The notes under the pieces were generated by a model. That model saw nothing but the letters and a program-made list of their open reading frames with translations, had not been told where the DNA came from and ran no database searches. The translations under genes and the position numbers were made by a program. A stretch of DNA of 64,000 nucleotides from Latrodectus hesperus. Taxonomy: Eukaryota; Arthropoda; Arachnida; Araneae; Theridiidae. Position 1 is the first letter of the stretch, and the number at the start of each line of letters is the position of its first letter. Positions 58,597 to 64,000 of this stretch are shown in pieces. Where the stretch lies: positions 83,275,278 to 83,339,277 of the forward strand of contig CM075855.1 in NCBI GenBank assembly GCA_037975125.1, in the 5' to 3' direction.

Positions 58597-61500
58597 TAAT
58601 GTTCAATTTAATTTCTTGGAATGCAAGAAGCGTTCTATTTAAGCACCCGTATGTAAAACTTCCGTACTTTCAATCTTCCGATGTCCTAGCAATTCAAGAA
58701 ACGTTTCTTAAAAAATCCGACTTATTTCAAATTTGTAATAAAACAATAATTAGGTTAGATTGGCAAGATGGCCGTGGTGGAGGACTTCTTTTTGCTGTTG
58801 ATAAATCTCTACCTGTGAAAGTTTTAAATATATCCCGCTCAGAAGATAACGATACAGAAATATTAGCTATAAAAATTACTATATCCAAATCATCTCTTAC
58901 TTTAGTAAATGTATACGTCCCACACGGTAAATTTTCAAGTTCTTTGTTCCATAGCATCTTATCAAATATTCATCCTCTCTTCATAATAATTGCAGACTTT
59001 AATATACGAAGTTTGGCGCTTGGTAGTTATTCAAACTCTCCCGAATCTTCAGAATTCCTCGATTCGATACTGGATAGCAACATTTGTCTTTTAAATACCT
59101 CTCAGCCTACTCATTTCGGACTCCACCATAGACCATCCCTTATCGATTATAACTTTGTATCTCCTGATATTTTTCCTTTTGGTACTTTCTCAGTCAGTTC
59201 AGATAATTATGGTAGTGACCATGTCCCTGTTCAAACAAGTGTTAAAATCTACAATAACGATTATTCGAAAGGTACTTCCCGCAACAGAATTTTATGGACT
59301 GGCTTCTTCAATTTAATGAACACTCAAATGACTAATAACGGACTAGTTTCTGTAGATCAATTCCAAATTTTATACAAAAACTATCTTGATAAATTCAGGA
59401 AAAAAAATCTTTCCATTAAAGTCATATTCTCCGTGGTGGACATCGGAATGTTGTTATCTTTTGGGTCAAAAAAGAAAACTTTGGAGGAAAGCGAAAAGCT
59501 CTCTTAATCAGACTCTGTGGATACAGTACAAACGAATTTCTGCAAAACTTCACACGCTTCTTCTAAACCTTTCCAGAAATTTCTGGGATAAAACTATAAC
59601 AAATGCTGGTACATCTAAGGAGATTTATTCTATTCTTAAAAAACTTAAAAATAGATCTATTGACTTTCCTACTCATCATCAACTAATTTCTAGCGAAACT
59701 TCAATTATTTCGGACCCTGTTGTTCAGGCTAACTTATTTGCCAAATTTTATTCTTGTCAATCTGAAACTGAAGTACTACCTCTCGATTTAAGTTCAAACT
59801 TTGATTTAGAATATAACTCTGCATTTTCCCTCTCAGAACTCCAGTTGGCGATTTCTAAATGCAAAAATACTTCAGCTGGTCCTGATTTAATATTAGCTAA
59901 AATTTTGAAGGGTCTATCAAACATAGCTTTACGATCCCTTTTGTCACTCATAAACAACTCTTGGTTAAGTGGTATTGTTCCCCCGTCTTGGAAAAAATTC
60001 ATCATAATTCCTCTAATAAAACCTGGGAAAGATACTACTTCAGTAAATTCTTATCGCCCAATATCTCTTTCAAGTGTTCTACGTAAGGTCATGGAACGCA
60101 TGATATTAAATCGTCTAATAAATCAGATCTCTTTTTCCAAATATTTTTATCCAAATCATCATGAATTTATGCCTCATAGAGGTTGCGATAGTGTTCTTTC
60201 TATGCTTCATCATCATATTATTGCTTTACGCTCAGAGAGAAAATATATCATATGCGCAACTGTAGACATATCTCAAGCTTACGATTCAGTGTGACCAGAC
60301 GGTCTTATTTATATGCACCTTCAATTTGATATCAGAGGAAATGCTGCTCATTGGATATTGGATTCTTTATCGGATAGAAGTTTTGAAGTGAAATGGCGTG
60401 GAACTTTATCTCAACCCACTTTCTATAATAGAGGTGTTCCTCAAGGCAGTGTTCTCCCTTTCTTTTTATGATTTATATGTCAGATATTTACGAAGTTCTC
60501 TCTTCTGACATTAAGTGTTTTATTTATGCTGATGACATAATCCTTTTGGCTGTTCATTCACCACAAGAAAGTCTACAGCAAAAATGCCGACTGCAATTAT
60601 AAAATTTAAACAATGGTGTGAAGAATGGAAACTAAAAATTGAATCATCAAAATGTTCAATCATTGATTTCTCTTCCCAAAATATCTCCTGTAAATTTTGA
60701 ACTAACTATCAACCAATTACCTATCTCTTGGTCTAAGCACATAAAAATTCTGGGCCTCTATTTTACTAGTAACTTAACCTTTAAGTATAATTTTCAAATG
60801 AAAAAAAAATCCACCCAGAAGAAAATTAATGTTTTAAAAAGTTATTGCAGGTAATAGATGGGGAGCAAAAACTAATCACTTACTTCAAATTGTTCAGTCC
60901 TTCATTACAAGTAGCCTCGATTATGGATGTCATGTATTTACATCTGTGAGCTTATCAGACTGAAAAATCTTGGATTCCATACATCACTCAGTTCTTAGAA
61001 TTGCTATAGGTCTTCTTCGCTGGACACCAATTCCACTTCTTCTGAAAGAAGCAGGGGTTTTACCTCTTTCTGTAAGACAAAACTTTCTCCCTACAAGGAT
61101 GTACATTAGAAATCTTGCACGTTCTACTAGATCTCCATGTGGTAGTTTGTGGGAATCAAGGCCATACAGCCATATCTCTGGCGCTCTTCCTCTATCTTTA
61201 CGAATGAAAAAATGGCTTGAAGACAATGGAATTCAAGAATCACATATTTTAAGAGTTCCTGCAAAACCTACCTCTGTTAATATTAATTTAAAAATACTTC
61301 TTAGGAAATATACTTTTCAGACTGAAAATCTTCCTACAAATACTATCAATGACCTCTTTGAACTGCATAGTACTTCTGAATGGCCCAATCACATATTATT
61401 ATTTACTGATGCATCTAATATAGAAAATAAACTTGGAATCGCTGTTTATAACAGCAGAAATAACTCCTTTGTTTCCGGGCAAATCAATAACTCTAATTCC

Positions 61501-62221
61501 ATCTTTACAGCAGAGGCTTTGGCTTTATATCTGGCGGTGACTAAATTCTGTATTTCTCCCTCTAACTTATATCATATTGTCAGACTCCTGATCCTGTCTA
61601 AGCAGTTTGAAAACCCTCCCAACCTCTTCCCCAACCATCATTCAACACATCGGATCAGCTTTAGGAAATGCAACTAAGATTTGAGAATCTATTCAATTAG
61701 TTTGGATTCCAGGTCATTCCGGAATTGCTGGGAACGAAAAAGTAAATGCTCTTGCAAAATCGGCCATTAATAAAAGTTATATTCTGCACTTGATTTCACC
61801 TGAAGACCGTATCCATAATATAAGAAACATTTTTATCAATTATAATAACAGCGAATGGAAAAATAGTAAATATGCCTCTAACTTTTCGCATATGTCTTCT
61901 ATCACGAAAATTCACCGCAATTATATTAATTCTCGCCTTGAAGAATTGTAGCTAGCTAGAGTTAGAACTTGATCTTTTCCGACAAATGCTAAATTACATA
62001 AATTCAGACTTTCTTCAACGGATAAGTGCTCTTGTGGAGAAAGAGAAACCATGGATCACATAATACTATCGTGTCCTCGATATGATCAAGCAAGAAATTC
62101 CTTAAGAGAAAAACTTGGTATTGGAGCTCTTTCTTTCTCTTGGATTTTAGATTTGTCAACGAGTCTTAAAGAGAAAATTGAAGCAACAATTTCTTTTTTG
62201 AAACTAATTAATAGATTCTAA
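58597..62221 (+). pseudogene. LINE ORF2, endonuclease-RT-RNase H, frameshifted
   Basis: ATG 58597 starts MFNLISWNARS. The endonuclease has IQET, the Asp-Asn pair in ADFNIRS (usually GDFN.H) and GSDHVPV. RT follows in 59.4-60.6 kb with TSAGPDLILAKILKG, YRPISLSSVLRKVMERM, ATVDISQAYDSV, RGVPQGSVLP and FIYADDIILL. RNase H is LLFTDASN (61.39 kb), FTAEALAL and VWIPGHSGIAGNE (61.70 kb). The zinc end is CSCGERETMDHIILSC (about 62.03-62.08 kb). Frames change near 59480, 60290, 60470, 60640, 60855 and 61660, and the TGA after AYDSV is a stop. Stop at 62221. Confidence 0.88.
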
Positions 62222-62387
62222 TTTTTTTCTTGTCTTTGTATTTCCAAGCGGCCTAATTTCCCCTTCATTTGTCAATCAAACGCCATGCTTATCTTTTCGT
62301 TTTGATTGTCACTTTCTTTCAAAATCATCAATCCATCAATTTTTGCTTAGGTTTCAAATATAAACTCAATCTTACTCAATGCGAGCT

Positions 62388-62441
62388 ATAATAAGCATGG
62401 AGGAAGAAATATAATTATATTCCTTCCTCCATGATAATAAG
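62388..62441. mobile_element. P-like excision footprint or minimal element (38 bp, 62396-62433) with 8-bp duplication
   Basis: Nineteen bases CATGGAGGAAGAAATATAA are followed directly by the inverted 19 bases, with one mismatch between arms. Both are the outer ends of the 37983-42109 element. The direct 8-bp repeats ATAATAAG lie at 62388-62395 and 62434-62441. P-type excision leaves about 17 nt of each end plus the duplication, so a repaired excision site is the simplest reading. Confidence 0.88.
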
Positions 62442-64000
62442 CCTATGAGATAGAGATGGGAAAAGCAGTTACTTTTGGATAACTAGCTATCAATGTTACG
62501 TTTCAAGGAAATAACATGTTCTAAAAAGCGTTACCAAATAACGGCTTTTTTGAAAAGTTATTCCAAGAAATCCGTTCCCTTTGGCCTTCTTGGAAATTCT
62601 GTGGGGCGAAAGGAAGCTTTTGTGGGGTGACAAAACTGGTTTTTTGAGGAAATGAGGTGTAGGGTGAATTTTAGTGACTGAGCATCGAAAATCACTTACT
62701 GAAAGAAATTTTAATGATTTTTGTTATATTCTTTAATCAGTTTTTTAGAAATTTCCTACTTTATTATACGGAAGTTCAACATTTAAGTCTAGACTGATTT
62801 TCATTTACTTATTTTTTAAAATAATTGCAATGGATTAAATTAGATATATTATTTTTTTTTACTGTCAATTGATTTTCCTCAGTTAAAATTTCTTAAGTAA
62901 TGTGTATTTACATAATTTGTTTCCTAATGATATTAACATCTTATTAATATATTTTATTACTTTAATGTATAAAATATACCTAAATTTGAATTTTTTAAAC
63001 CAAACATAATTCAGTTTCTCACAAGATGAATTTAATTTATTCCTCAATATAATTTCTATTATAAATTCTTACAAATTATAACTGATGTTTCTTTTACACT
63101 AAGGATTACTATTGAGTATATCACTTATGCTCGAATAAATCTTAAAATATATCTTCTTGGAAAAAGTATTTCTCTAATTAGAGACACAATATAATTAAAA
63201 AGTTGAATTTTGATCGAAATTTCTAAATTTTACTATCTTATCAACTTATAAATATAACCATGCGATTAATCAATATCCCCAAAGGGCACCATCCATCATT
63301 GTTTATGGTAACATCAGTACCGAACCCACAGTTTTCAAATAGTGAAATCATATTAATGATAATTTAACCAGCGATATACACTAAACTAACTTATATTTAA
63401 TAATTAATTATATTTTACTATTTCATATAAATTTCTTTTTCAATATTCAACATTTTAATCGAATTTAATTTTCATATAAATCATCTGTGTAATAAAAGGA
63501 AAATTGGATATATACAGATGCCATTTACTATAAAATTACATATTTATGAACATAAATAGAAAATAATATTTTCTTTAAAAATAAAGAATTGTATATGTAA
63601 ACCAGAATATTTAGCACCTACAAGAAAATATTCGAATATAGGAATTTGCCTTTCTGATAAGTTATAGTATTTTACTTCATATACATGATTTTACTGTTCT
63701 ATATGCCTCAATTGTGTATTTATCTTAAATATTTTTACTAGATGAAATTACTCCTCACGGGGAAGTAAAAATAAGAGAGCTATGTGGTATTAATAAAATG
63801 AATTTAAAGTACTAACAATTAAACAGTATTTTTAAATAAAAATGTATGAAATTTGCTTCTGTAAAATAGATAAACACATTACTACATTAAATATATCAGA
63901 TGCAGTTTTTTATTATTGACACAATACATTAATTTACAGTACATAAATTTTACACAATACATAAATTTTTTTAAAATTTTTGTATATAAAAAAGTTTGTT
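62442..64000. other. AT-rich tail of the window
   Basis: No gene recognised. A TAGAGATGGGAAAAG start at 62453 looks like a hAT-type end, but I find no partner. From 62.7 kb on the sequence is plain AT-rich. Confidence 0.45.

Larger units (their letters stand above)
57232..62230 (+). mobile_element. Near full-length two-ORF LINE with RNase H, lightly decayed
   Basis: ORF1 (57.37-58.52 kb) with zinc knuckles is followed, 80 bp on, by ORF2 (58.6-62.22 kb) with endonuclease, RT, RNase H and a C-terminal zinc knuckle. Only a few frameshifts and stops are seen and the RT YADD is intact, so it is younger than the other LINEs here. RNase H places it in the I/R1/LOA/Jockey assemblage. The exact clade is not decided by eye. 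Confidence 0.9.

Noticed and set aside
62453..62700. Possible hAT element starting TAGAGATGGGAAAAG
   Set aside because: Only one end was seen; no inverted partner, target duplication or transposase was found.

Overview
The window is animal nuclear DNA: strongly AT-rich, intron-containing and dense with eukaryotic transposons. The mix (412-like Ty3/gypsy, R1/I-type LINEs, Tigger, Tc1, hAT, Harbinger and P/THAP elements) with an AGO2-type Argonaute suggests an arthropod, and my impression is an arachnid such as a spider. That placement is inference. I see no bacterial-style operon, CRISPR array or rRNA.

The one host gene I can support is a minus-strand Argonaute (AGO2 class), running from a probable 5' UTR exon near 37.37 kb, through a start codon at 36643, to a 2.4-kb exon at 15891-13480. 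Four short upstream exons encode a G/R/Q/P-rich tail. Every junction is phase 1 and every internal exon is a multiple of 3. The terminal exon, which should carry the last catalytic residue, is not in the window. A further phase-compatible exon with its own ATG lies at 24760-24801. The introns hold two hAT elements with perfect 8-bp target duplications, a Tc1 remnant, a tRNA-derived SINE, tandem repeats and an inverted repeat pair.

Layout left to right: 0.3-4.5 kb, a decayed Ty3/gypsy element with recognisable LTRs; 4.6-8.45 kb, a decayed R1-like LINE; 9.6 kb, a SINE; 9.86-11.3 kb, a Tigger (pogo) remnant; 13.5-37.4 kb, the Argonaute gene; 37.98-42.11 kb, a P-element-like transposon (31-bp inverted ends starting CATG, 8-bp duplication GAGAAAAC, a THAP-domain first exon) whose right terminus is split by a nested Harbinger-like element (39506-42090, TTA duplication); 43.25-47.25 kb, a decayed I-type LINE; 49.8-50.3 kb, a Tc1 5' fragment ending in a TA microsatellite; 50.39-56.54 kb, a very young Ty3/gypsy element with 606-bp LTRs; 57.2-62.23 kb, a two-ORF LINE with RNase H; 62396-62433, a 38-bp palindrome made only of the two P-like ends and flanked by an 8-bp duplication; then AT-rich DNA to the end.

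The most notable result is the P-like system. The same inverted terminus occurs as an element with a THAP exon and, 20 kb away, as what looks like a P-type excision footprint (19 bp of each end left between target duplications). P transposases are known to make a staggered cut about 17 nt inside the ends, so the scar implies that an active transposase with that chemistry once worked in this genome.
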